Positions 18,743 to 26,052 of a DNA stretch of 64,000 nucleotides are shown piece by piece; position 1 is the first letter of the stretch, and the number at the start of each line of letters is the position of its first letter. The notes beneath the pieces are model-generated. The model was not told where the DNA came from, searched no databases, and saw only the letters and a list, made by a program, of their open reading frames with translations. The stretch is from contig JAWXBR010000011.1 in NCBI GenBank assembly GCA_034440235.1, positions 1 to 64,000 of the forward strand, in the 5' to 3' direction. Origin of the DNA: JAWXBR01 sp034440235 (lineage in GTDB: Bacteria > Bacteroidota > Ignavibacteria > Kapaibacteriales > Kapaibacteriaceae). Position numbers and translations under genes: made by a program.

Positions 18743-19309
18743 ATGGCAACAACAGCTGACCTACGTGTGGGCGCAGTAATCCGATACAACGGCGAACTCT
18801 GCGTTGTACTCGAGACCATCCACCGTACGCCCGGTAATCTTCGCGCTTTTTACCAAGTAAAGATGCGCATGATTAAGAATGGCAAGCTTCGCGAGGAACG
18901 CTTCCGTTCAGGAGAAACCATCGAGTTTGTACGCGTAGAAACGAGCAACTACCAGTACCTGTATCGCGATGGCGATTCGATGATGTTCATGGATACCGCG
19001 AACTACGAACAGATTCCTGTCCCGCCCGATAATGTTGGTGATGGTGGACGGTTTCTTAAAGAAGGCATGGAAGTTCAGATTGGTCGCGACGAAGCAGGCA
19101 ACGTCATCACTGTACAGGTCCCAGCCCACGTTCCTCTGCGCATCACGCAGACCGAACCAGGTATGAAGGGCGACACAGCAACAAATGCATTGAAGCCCGC
19201 TACTGTCGAAACAGGTGCTAACGTAATGGTGCCGCTCTTCATTAACGAAGGCGACATGGTTCGTATCGATACGTCAACCGGTGGTTATCTCGATCGCGTA
19301 AAGGAGTAA
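18743..19309 (+). CDS. efp: Translation elongation factor P
   Basis: 188 aa, three-domain EF-P of normal length. Domain I: TTADLRVGAVIRYNGELCVVLETIHRTPGNLRAFYQVKMR; domain II: YQYLYRDGDSMMFMDTANYEQI; domain III ends VPLFINEGDMVRIDTSTGGYLDRV, matching the family signature. EF-P rescues ribosomes stalled on proline stretches. The loop tip, lysine in E. coli (PGK), is Asn32 here (PGN), so lysine modification cannot occur at that site; no EpmA/EpmB-type gene is present in the window. Followed 7 bp later by accB. Confidence 0.97.
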   Translation: MATTADLRVGAVIRYNGELCVVLETIHRTPGNLRAFYQVKMRMIKNGKLREERFRSGETIEFVRVETSNYQYLYRDGDSMMFMDTANYEQIPVPPDNVGDGGRFLKEGMEVQIGRDEAGNVITVQVPAHVPLRITQTEPGMKGDTATNALKPATVETGANVMVPLFINEGDMVRIDTSTGGYLDRVKE

Positions 19310-19316
19310 AGCCATT

Positions 19317-19820
19317 ATGGATCTCAACTATCTCCGCAAGCTGCTCAAGATCTTTGACGAGAGCACTGCAACCGAGCTTAGTATCGAAGAAGAAGGCGGT
19401 ACGGTAACACTGTCGAAGGCAGTGATGCATCAGCCCATGATGCAGCCACCACACATGCAAATGCAGATGCCGTATGGGTATGGGCAGATGCAAGCCCCTT
19501 CGAACGGACCCTTACCGGATGCGCAGCCCGCGCCGGCTGCTCCTGCTGCACCTGCTGCGAAAGAAGACCCGAACGCAGACTTGCATGTTGTGCATTCGCC
19601 AATCGTTGGCACGTTTTATCGCGCGGCGTCGCCCGACGCAGATGCGTTTATACAGGTCGGACAACATGTGAATGTTGGCGATCCGTTGTGCATCATAGAA
19701 GCGATGAAGCTGATGAATGAAATCGAAAGCGACGTAACAGGCACCGTTGTAAAAATCGTTGCCGAAAACGCGCAACCCGTCGAATACAACCAGCCTATGT
19801 TCCTGATAAAGCCAGACTGA
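19317..19820 (+). CDS. accB: Acetyl-CoA carboxylase biotin carboxyl carrier protein
   Basis: 167 aa. N-terminal helix (MDLNYLRKLLKIFDESTATELSIEE), a flexible Met/Gln/Pro/Ala-rich linker (about 40-80), then the biotinyl domain with the attachment lysine in IIEAMKLMNEI. The protein carries biotin between the carboxylase and transferase halves during malonyl-CoA synthesis. accC follows. The spacer to accC contains tandem repeats that begin at this gene's stop codon. Confidence 0.95.
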   Translation: MDLNYLRKLLKIFDESTATELSIEEEGGTVTLSKAVMHQPMMQPPHMQMQMPYGYGQMQAPSNGPLPDAQPAPAAPAAPAAKEDPNADLHVVHSPIVGTFYRAASPDADAFIQVGQHVNVGDPLCIIEAMKLMNEIESDVTGTVVKIVAENAQPVEYNQPMFLIKPD

Positions 19821-19905
19821 TCTACAATGATCACACGCAGGACAGATCTGCCATGATCGTTCGCGCAGAATTGATCTAAAGACAGAATTGATCTAAAGAC
19901 AACAC

Positions 19906-21249
19906 ATGATTCAAAAGCTGTTGATCGCAAACCGCGGCGAGATTGCACTTCGCATTATTCGCGCGGCAAAAGAAATGGGCATTAAAACGGTGGCCGTGTA
20001 TTCAGAAGCGGACCGTCCGTCGTTGCACGTACGCTTCGCCGACGAAGCAGTCTGTATAGGTCCGGCACCGGGCAAGCTCTCCTACCTTAACATCCCGTCT
20101 ATCATCGCCGCAGCCGAGGTCACCAACGCCGATGCCATTCACCCTGGCTATGGCTTCCTTGCAGAGAATGCAACGTTTGCCGAGATCTGCCTCGATTGCA
20201 ACATCACGTTTGTAGGGCCTTCGCCGGACTCCATTACCCGTATGGGGAATAAGTCGATAGCAAAAGACACAATGAGCGCAGCGGGCGTGCCTGTTGTGCC
20301 GGGCTCGAAGGGCGTTGTTACTAGCATCGGCGAGGCAAAGAATGTTGCCGAGCAGACAGGGTATCCACTTATGCTGAAGGCAGTCGCGGGCGGCGGCGGC
20401 AAAGGGATGCGTTTTGTGACCGACGCATCGGAACTTGAACGCGCCTACGCAGCGGCCCGTGGTGAAGCAGAGGCATCGTTCGGTAATAGCGATGTGTATT
20501 TAGAAAAGTTTATCGAAGAACCCCGCCACGTAGAAATTCAAGTATTCGGCGACACACACGGTAACTACATACACTTGAACGAGCGTGATTGCTCGATTCA
20601 GCGACGTCATCAGAAGCTCATCGAAGAATCGCCGTCTCCGGTCATGACTCCACAATTGCGCAAGGCAATGGGCGATGCAGCAATAAGGGGCATTGCCTCG
20701 GTTGATTACGTAGGAGCTGGCACGATCGAGTTCCTTGTTGACAAGAACCGCGACTTCTTTTTTATGGAGATGAACACGCGTATTCAGGTAGAACACACGG
20801 TTACCGAAGAAGCAATGGGCGTCGACCTTATTAAAGAACAACTGCGCGTTGCATCGGGCGAAACACTCTCGCTAACACAGCGCGACCCTGTATTGCATGC
20901 TATTGAGTGTCGCATAAACGCAGAAGACCCCTACCACGATTTTCGTCCCTCGCCCGGACGTATCGTATCGCTGAACTTTCCGGGCGGACCCGGCATTCGC
21001 GTCGACTCGCACATCTACCAAGACTACGTCGTGCCGCCGCATTACGATTCGATGGTTGCCAAACTCATTACGTTTGCACCCGACCGCACGCAAGCAATTG
21101 CGAAAATGCGTCGCGCACTCGACGAGTTTATTATTGAAGGTATTCACACGACAATTCCGTTCCATCGTAAAATGATGGACAATCCCGATTTTATTTCGGG
21201 CATTTTCGATACTAAATATCTTGACAATCACGATTGGAAAACAACATGA
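19906..21249 (+). CDS. accC: Acetyl-CoA carboxylase biotin carboxylase subunit
   Basis: 447 aa ATP-grasp enzyme. N-terminal IQKLLIANRGEIALRIIRAAKEMG, the Gly-rich AVAGGGGKGMRFV loop, EKFIEEPRHVEIQVFGD, RDCSIQRRHQKLIEESPSP, and NTRIQVEHTVTE are diagnostic for AccC. It carboxylates the biotin on AccB in the first step of fatty acid synthesis. Length is normal. The stop overlaps the gcvH start as ATGA, coupling the two. Confidence 0.97.
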   Translation: MIQKLLIANRGEIALRIIRAAKEMGIKTVAVYSEADRPSLHVRFADEAVCIGPAPGKLSYLNIPSIIAAAEVTNADAIHPGYGFLAENATFAEICLDCNITFVGPSPDSITRMGNKSIAKDTMSAAGVPVVPGSKGVVTSIGEAKNVAEQTGYPLMLKAVAGGGGKGMRFVTDASELERAYAAARGEAEASFGNSDVYLEKFIEEPRHVEIQVFGDTHGNYIHLNERDCSIQRRHQKLIEESPSPVMTPQLRKAMGDAAIRGIASVDYVGAGTIEFLVDKNRDFFFMEMNTRIQVEHTVTEEAMGVDLIKEQLRVASGETLSLTQRDPVLHAIECRINAEDPYHDFRPSPGRIVSLNFPGGPGIRVDSHIYQDYVVPPHYDSMVAKLITFAPDRTQAIAKMRRALDEFIIEGIHTTIPFHRKMMDNPDFISGIFDTKYLDNHDWKTT

Positions 21250-21623
21250 ACTTCCCATCCGAACTCAAATACACCAAAGAACACGAGTGGATTCGCATCG
21301 AAGGCAACGTCGGCACCATTGGTATCACTGAACATGCCGCAGGCGAGCTGGGCGACGTCGTTTATGTAGACGTCCCTGATGCAAACGCAGACGTCACCGT
21401 CGGAAGCACCTTCGGCACCATCGAAGCCGTAAAAACCGTAGCCGACATGTATTCCCCGGTAAGCGGCAAGCTCTCGTCAGTGAATGACGTGAACGGCTCA
21501 CCCGAAGTCGTCAACAAAGACCCCTACGGCGACGGCTGGCTAGTTAAGATCACCATGACCAACCCCGACGAGCTCGCAGACCTGCTCGATGCCGAGGCGT
21601 ACAAAGCCCTTATTGGTCAGTAG
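21246..21623 (+). CDS. gcvH: Glycine cleavage system H protein
   Basis: 125 aa from ATG 21246, which overlaps the accC stop (a TTG at 21234 is possible but unlikely). Lipoyl domain with YTKEHEWIRIEGNVGTIGITEHA, ELGDVVYVDVPD, and the lipoate lysine in FGTIEAVKTVADMYSPVSG. It shuttles the aminomethyl group between the P, T and L proteins in glycine breakdown; none of those is nearby. Coupling with accBC is unusual in itself. The gene ends ALIGQ-stop, and the spacer contains a similar ALVE-stop. Confidence 0.95.
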   Translation: MNFPSELKYTKEHEWIRIEGNVGTIGITEHAAGELGDVVYVDVPDANADVTVGSTFGTIEAVKTVADMYSPVSGKLSSVNDVNGSPEVVNKDPYGDGWLVKITMTNPDELADLLDAEAYKALIGQ

Positions 21624-21692
21624 CCGTCAGGTAAGGGGCTAGGAAGGGGGCAGTTCCCTGAACATTCCACCCCTGCGGTCAATAACGCCTTG

Positions 21693-21772
21693 GTCGAGTA
21701 GACCGCGTCGCAAGTCGAGTAGACCGCGTCGCAAGTCGAGTAGACCGCGTCGCAAGTCGAGTAGACCGCGTC
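21693..21772. repeat. 21-bp tandem repeat, about 3.8 copies
   Basis: Three exact 21-bp units (21693, 21714, 21735) and a partial fourth. Each unit has GTCGAGTAG followed by ACCGCGTCG. Read in the frame of the GcvH-like tail just before them, every unit gives Val-Glu-stop. The rest of the 21624-22003 interval holds no other gene apart from the promoter region noted separately. Confidence 0.95.
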
Positions 21773-21890
21773 CCTGTTGATAGAGACCAATAGCTGCCCG
21801 ATGTCTCTCCGACCACCCCGATAGACGCTATCGGACCCCGAATATCGATTCGAGGGGACCGATATGTACTTCGACTGTGGAAAAAATACC

Positions 21891-21921
21891 TTTTGACAGT
21901 GTCAAAAATCATTTATGTTTG
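21891..21921 (+). promoter_or_regulatory. Bacteroidota-type promoter overlapping a palindromic operator
   Basis: TATGTTTG at 21914-21921 matches TAnnTTTG exactly, and TTTG at 21892-21895 lies 18 bp upstream, within the usual spacing. A perfect 17-bp palindrome, TTTTGACAGTGTCAAAA at 21891-21907, covers the -33 element and would be well placed for a repressor. The promoter drives the small gene at 22004. Confidence 0.65.
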
Positions 21922-22003
21922 CCCTTGAGTTGAATTGGGTAAGACATTAGTGACGAGGCATGCAGCATAAGTCTCTTCCACGCGCTTCGGGGAATCCGCA
22001 ACG

Positions 22004-22369
22004 ATGGCGAAACGCAAGACATCGCGAGTAACGCAGGGTATTCTAAAGAAGGACCGGCAAATTGCTACGGCAGTGCTGGACCTCAAGGAGTACAACCCGG
22101 CGAACAGCGAGTTTACGTCCGACAAGTTGAGGGAAGCGCTTAAGACACTCGATGCAGCATCCGTCGCAGAGCAGAAGGCCCTGGAAGCAGTATCCAAGGC
22201 TCGCGAAAACGCCATGAAGGCCGAGTGGGAATTCCACGAACAGGTCCTCGGCGTAAAGCGGCAGGTCTTAGCCCAGTACGGAGACGACTCCGAAGAGATC
22301 ACAGCGCTTGGAATGAAGAAGAAATCCGAACGCAAGTATGGTCGTCCGCGTAAAACCGCGGCTTCGTAA
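22004..22369 (+). CDS. Small basic coiled-coil protein with AT-hook-like tail
   Basis: 121 aa, not a family I recognise. A basic N-terminus (MAKRKTSRVTQGILKKDRQ) leads into a long helical, coiled-coil-prone segment (about 40-90, ALKTLDAASVAEQKALEAVS), and the protein ends with KKKSERKYGRPRK, whose GRPRK resembles the core of an AT-hook. That suggests a DNA-associated protein. It has its own canonical promoter with a palindromic operator and its own terminator, so it is an isolated, possibly autoregulated gene. It is bracketed by a 15-bp near-direct repeat (21956-21970 and 22387-22401). Confidence 0.7.
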   Translation: MAKRKTSRVTQGILKKDRQIATAVLDLKEYNPANSEFTSDKLREALKTLDAASVAEQKALEAVSKARENAMKAEWEFHEQVLGVKRQVLAQYGDDSEEITALGMKKKSERKYGRPRKTAAS

Positions 22370-22438
22370 CCCACGACATGCGCGGCAGGCATGCAGCGTA
22401 AAGAGGAAGTAGACGGCTCTTGTGGGGAGAGCGTAGAA

Positions 22439-22475
22439 GAACGGCCCGTCTAACCGACGGGCCGGTTCTGTTTTA
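22439..22475 (+). terminator. Intrinsic terminator
   Basis: GGCCCGTC pairs with GACGGGCC across the loop TAACC, extended by GAAC/GTTC with one bulged G, and is followed by TGTTTT. It closes the small gene at 22004; the T-run touches the stop region of the convergent peroxiredoxin gene. Confidence 0.8.
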
Positions 22476-22943
22476 AATGCCTTCGAGCGCCGCGAACACT
22501 TTGTCGTAGTCTGGCTCAACACCAGGATTAGCGGTTACATCGACGTGCCTAATAATGCCTTCGGCATCGAGGATGAATGTTGCACGGTGCGACGATGTGT
22601 AGCCTTCCATGTCCGCAAAGTTCTTGAACTCGATATCATACGCTCTGCTCGTAGCACGTGTATGGTCAGAAAGCACCGCAAACTGCAAGGTGTTGGCCTG
22701 CTTGAATGCTGCATTTGCGAATGGAGAATCGGGTGAGATTGCAATCACGATTCCCTTTGCGCTGTTGAGTCGCTCGGAGTCTTTTTCGAGTTTGCATACT
22801 TCGGCCGTGCACACGCCTGTGAACGCGCCGGGTAAGAATGCCAGAACGACTTTCTGACCCTTGAATGACGATAGCGAGACCGTCTTGCGGTCGGTATCGA
22901 GAAGTGTAAAGTCGGGGGCTTGTGTGCCAACTGCTAGTGCCAT
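22473..22943 (-). CDS. Peroxiredoxin (AhpC/TSA family)
   Basis: 156 aa from ATG 22943, chosen for the AGGAACC just upstream and because homologues start at ALAVGTQAPDF. Upstream in-frame codons to 23075 look non-coding. The thioredoxin-fold peroxidatic site is FLPGAFTGVCTAEVC with Cys45 peroxidatic and Cys50 a candidate partner. Arg of the active site appears in DHTRATSRAYD. It reduces H2O2 or alkyl hydroperoxides. Closest in style to the AhpE/BCP-like one-domain classes. Confidence 0.92.
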   Translation of the reverse strand: MALAVGTQAPDFTLLDTDRKTVSLSSFKGQKVVLAFLPGAFTGVCTAEVCKLEKDSERLNSAKGIVIAISPDSPFANAAFKQANTLQFAVLSDHTRATSRAYDIEFKNFADMEGYTSSHRATFILDAEGIIRHVDVTANPGVEPDYDKVFAALEGI

Positions 22944-23047
22944 GGTGGTTCCTGTGTCTGTAAGTGATGTGATGAACGATTGTGTGGGGCGGAATGGGGC
23001 TACGAAGATACGGCTACTAATAGGCAGTGTTGAGTCGCCATTCATTA

Positions 23048-23055
23048 TATCTTTG
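23048..23055 (+). promoter_or_regulatory. Candidate -7 box for the APC permease pair
   Basis: TATCTTTG matches TAnnTTTG exactly and ends 35 bp before the ATG at 23091. The nearest upstream TTG is only 15 bp away, shorter than usual, so this is tentative. Confidence 0.4.
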
Positions 23056-23090
23056 CCGACACGTAGAATGCGCAACTATCCGGGGGGTGA

Positions 23091-24545
23091 ATGCTTTTTC
23101 TAAAGAAGAATATTTCTGATCTGCAGGCAGAGGCAGACGGACATCATGGGCTGAGACGCACGCTGGGTCCGTACTCGCTCGTTGCGCTTGGGATTGGTGC
23201 CATTATTGGCGCCGGACTCTTTTCGATAACGGGAACTGCTGCTGCAAATAATGCTGGACCTGCAGTAACAATTTCATTCGTTATTGCAGCTGTTGCATGT
23301 GCGTTTGCAGGACTGTGTTATGCCGAGTTTGCCTCGATGATTCCTGTTGCAGGCAGTGCGTACACGTACAGCTATGCAACGATGGGTGAGATGGTGGCCT
23401 GGATTATCGGATGGGATCTTGTTCTCGAATATGCCGTCGGTGCCGCGACCGTTTCGGTTAGTTGGTCGGCATACCTCGTAAAATTCCTTGGGTATTTCGG
23501 CGTAAACATGCCGCTTGAATATGCCATGTCGCCGTTTCAGTCGGCGGTGGTCGGAGGACAGACCATTACGGGGATTGTGAACCTGCCGGCTGTGCTGATT
23601 GTTGTAATGGTGTCGTTGCTTCTCATTCGCGGTACAAAAGAATCGGCAGCAGTAAATGCGGTGATTGTTGCGTTGAAACTCGCTGTAGTTATTGTCTTTA
23701 TCGCGCTTGGATGGAGCTACATCAACCCCGATAACTATTCGCCATACATCCCTGACAACACAGGTGATTTCGGCTTCTTTGGAGTAAGCGGAATTGTGCG
23801 CGCAGCGGGCGTAATCTTCTTTGCCTACATCGGCTTTGATGCTGTTTCGACGGCAGCACAAGAGGCAAAAAATCCGAAACGCGATATGCCAATTGGCATT
23901 CTGGTTTCACTTGCAATCTGTACCGTGTTGTATTTGTTGTTTGCGCACGTGATGACGGGTCTTGCGAACTACAAAGAGTTTGCCGGACACGATGGTATCG
24001 CTCCTGTTGCAATTGCAATTGCGCACACGCCGTATCTGTGGCTGCAAAAAGGAATTGTACTTGCAATTCTTGCAGGCTACAGCTCGGTAATTATGGTGAT
24101 GTTGCTCGGACAGTCACGCGTGTTCTTCTCGATGAGTAAGGACGGCTTGATTCCCAAAATTTTCAGCGACGTGCATCATAAATTCGGCACACCGTGGAAG
24201 TCAAACTTGCTGTTCTGCTTGTTTGTGTCGCTGTTTGCTGCGTTTGTGCCCGGACACGTTGTTGGTGAGATGACGTCGATTGGTACACTGTTCGCATTCA
24301 TTCTGGTGTGCGCTGGTATCTGGGTGTTGCGTGTAAAAGAGCCTGATCGTCCACGCGCATTCAAGACCCCTCTTGTGCCCCTTGTCCCTATCCTCGGTAT
24401 TCTTAGCTGCCTTGCAATGATGGTGTCGCTGCCCGGTGACACGTGGCTTCGATTGCTCGTCTGGTTGCTTGCCGGCTTCGTCATCTATTTCGCATACGGT
24501 GTGAAGAATTCGGTGCTCCGACGCAAAGCGCGCGGAATCCAGTAA
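23091..24545 (+). CDS. APC-family amino acid permease, cationic amino acid transporter-like
   Basis: 484 aa, about 12-14 transmembrane helices. Starts with the CAT-type signature (GLRRTLGPYSLVALGIGAIIGAGLFSITGTAAANNAGPAV, AGLCYAEFASMIPVAGSAYTYSYATMGE) and has IIFFAYIGFDAVSTAAQEAKNPKRDMPIGI in helix 6 to 7. It is predicted to import amino acids across the inner membrane with a cation; specificity is not readable. It lies 1 bp before a second APC permease of a different subfamily. Confidence 0.9.
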   Translation: MLFLKKNISDLQAEADGHHGLRRTLGPYSLVALGIGAIIGAGLFSITGTAAANNAGPAVTISFVIAAVACAFAGLCYAEFASMIPVAGSAYTYSYATMGEMVAWIIGWDLVLEYAVGAATVSVSWSAYLVKFLGYFGVNMPLEYAMSPFQSAVVGGQTITGIVNLPAVLIVVMVSLLLIRGTKESAAVNAVIVALKLAVVIVFIALGWSYINPDNYSPYIPDNTGDFGFFGVSGIVRAAGVIFFAYIGFDAVSTAAQEAKNPKRDMPIGILVSLAICTVLYLLFAHVMTGLANYKEFAGHDGIAPVAIAIAHTPYLWLQKGIVLAILAGYSSVIMVMLLGQSRVFFSMSKDGLIPKIFSDVHHKFGTPWKSNLLFCLFVSLFAAFVPGHVVGEMTSIGTLFAFILVCAGIWVLRVKEPDRPRAFKTPLVPLVPILGILSCLAMMVSLPGDTWLRLLVWLLAGFVIYFAYGVKNSVLRRKARGIQ

Positions 24546-24546
24546 C

Positions 24547-25947
24547 ATGGCATTCCACCGCTCGTTGGGGCTGTTCGATTCTACAATGCTTGTCGCCGGA
24601 TCCATGATTGGGTCCGGCGTCTTTATTGTCAGCGCCGACATCGCACGCACCGTCGGTTCGCCCTCGCTGCTCCTGTTGGTATGGGGCATCACGGGGCTTT
24701 TAACGCTTATTGCCGCAACGTCGTATGGCGAGTTGGCGGGCATGTTTCCGCAGGCGGGCGGACAATACGTGTACCTGCGCAAAGCATTTGGTCCGTTGGC
24801 GGGCTTCCTGTACGGCTGGACGCTATTCACTGTCATTCAAACAGGAACGATTGCTGCCGTTGCAATGGCATTTGCAAAGTTTACTGCTGTGCTTATTCCG
24901 TCGCTGAGTGAGAAGAGTGTGCTCTTTTCGATTGGAAGTTTTACGATAAGTCCGGCACAGATACTTGCAATCGTTATAATCGTCATTCTTACTGCCCTCA
25001 ACGCTCGTGGCGTAGAACTTGGTAAGCTCATTCAGAACATGTTTACGTCGACGAAGATTATTAGCGTCGTTGGTCTTGCATTGGTGGGCCTCGTGATTGG
25101 CTTTGGCAGAAATGATATTGGTACGGTGATGGCATTGCCAAGCACCATCAACTTCGACACATCACTGGTGTTGATGACAGCAATTGCTGTTGCCATGGTC
25201 GGCTCTATTTTTTCGAGCGATGCTTGGAATAACATCACGTTTGCTGCTGCGGAAGTAAAAGAGCCACACAAGACCATACCACGCAGTCTTATTTATGGCG
25301 TCGTGCTTGTGACGGCACTGTATATCCTGACGAATCTTGCGTACGTTATGCTGATGCCGACGATGGGCGACCCAGCAGGTGCAGATGCAATGGCTCGGGG
25401 TATTTCACACGCAACAAACGACAGAGTTGGCTCGGCTGCAGCAGAGGTGATGTTTGGTGGAGGCGGTGCTGCGATTATGGCTGTGCTGATCATGATTTCG
25501 ACGTTTGGATGCAACAACGGACTCATCCTGTCGGGGTCGCGAGCGTACTTCGCAATGGCAGCAGATGGCTTGTTCTTTAAGCGCGCGTCGGTGCTCAATG
25601 CAGCAGGCGTTCCTGCTTCGTCGTTGTGGATTCAGTGTATCTGGGCAAGTGCGTTGTGCTTGAGTGGCACGTACGGAGCTCTGCTCGACTACGTTGTAAT
25701 TGCAGCGCTCATTTTCTATTCGCTTACCATCTTTGGCATCTTTCGTCTTCGCAGTACGCAGCCCCTTGCCGAGCGCCCTATCAAGGCATTTGGCTATCCG
25801 TTCTTACCTGCGTTGTATATCGTTGCCGCATTGTTCATTTGCGTTGTGCTTCTAATAGAAAAGCCCGGCACAACATGGCCGGGCTTCATAATCATTGCAC
25901 TTGGTGTTCCTGTGTACTTTTTATGGACACGACGCGCGAACGCGTAA
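24547..25947 (+). CDS. APC-family amino acid permease, LAT/SteT-like
   Basis: 466 aa multi-pass membrane protein. Helix 1 motif LFDSTMLVAGSMIGSGVFIVSADIA, then SYGELAGMFPQAGGQYVYLRKAFGPLAGFLYGW, and FSSDAWNNITFAAAEVKEPHKTIPRSLIYG are characteristic of the amino acid exchanger branch. It follows the first permease by 1 bp, so both are co-transcribed. A perfect 9-bp inverted repeat (25861-25869 with 25878-25886) lies inside the coding region near the 3' end. Confidence 0.9.
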   Translation: MAFHRSLGLFDSTMLVAGSMIGSGVFIVSADIARTVGSPSLLLLVWGITGLLTLIAATSYGELAGMFPQAGGQYVYLRKAFGPLAGFLYGWTLFTVIQTGTIAAVAMAFAKFTAVLIPSLSEKSVLFSIGSFTISPAQILAIVIIVILTALNARGVELGKLIQNMFTSTKIISVVGLALVGLVIGFGRNDIGTVMALPSTINFDTSLVLMTAIAVAMVGSIFSSDAWNNITFAAAEVKEPHKTIPRSLIYGVVLVTALYILTNLAYVMLMPTMGDPAGADAMARGISHATNDRVGSAAAEVMFGGGGAAIMAVLIMISTFGCNNGLILSGSRAYFAMAADGLFFKRASVLNAAGVPASSLWIQCIWASALCLSGTYGALLDYVVIAALIFYSLTIFGIFRLRSTQPLAERPIKAFGYPFLPALYIVAALFICVVLLIEKPGTTWPGFIIIALGVPVYFLWTRRANA

Positions 25948-26016
25948 GAAGATTACGTTCGCTTAAAGAAAAACACGCACTTTCTGTTCGCGCAAAGCAG
26001 AAAATTCACATAGGTT

Positions 26017-26052
26017 ACTAAAACACTACCTCGCTATTGTTAGCGGGGTAGT
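26017..26052. terminator. Hairpin between convergent genes
   Basis: TACCTCGCT and AGCGGGGTA (26027-26035, 26042-26050) form a 9-bp stem with one mismatch and a 6-nt loop. On the minus strand it is followed by GTGTTTTA, on the plus strand by TTGTCGTTT. It overlaps the last codons of the minus-strand gene. Confidence 0.55.

Noticed and set aside
21693..21772. CRISPR array
   Set aside because: The 21-bp units are contiguous with no spacers and there are no cas genes.
22943..23075. N-terminal extension of the peroxiredoxin
   Set aside because: A good ribosome-binding site and the family start both support 22943.
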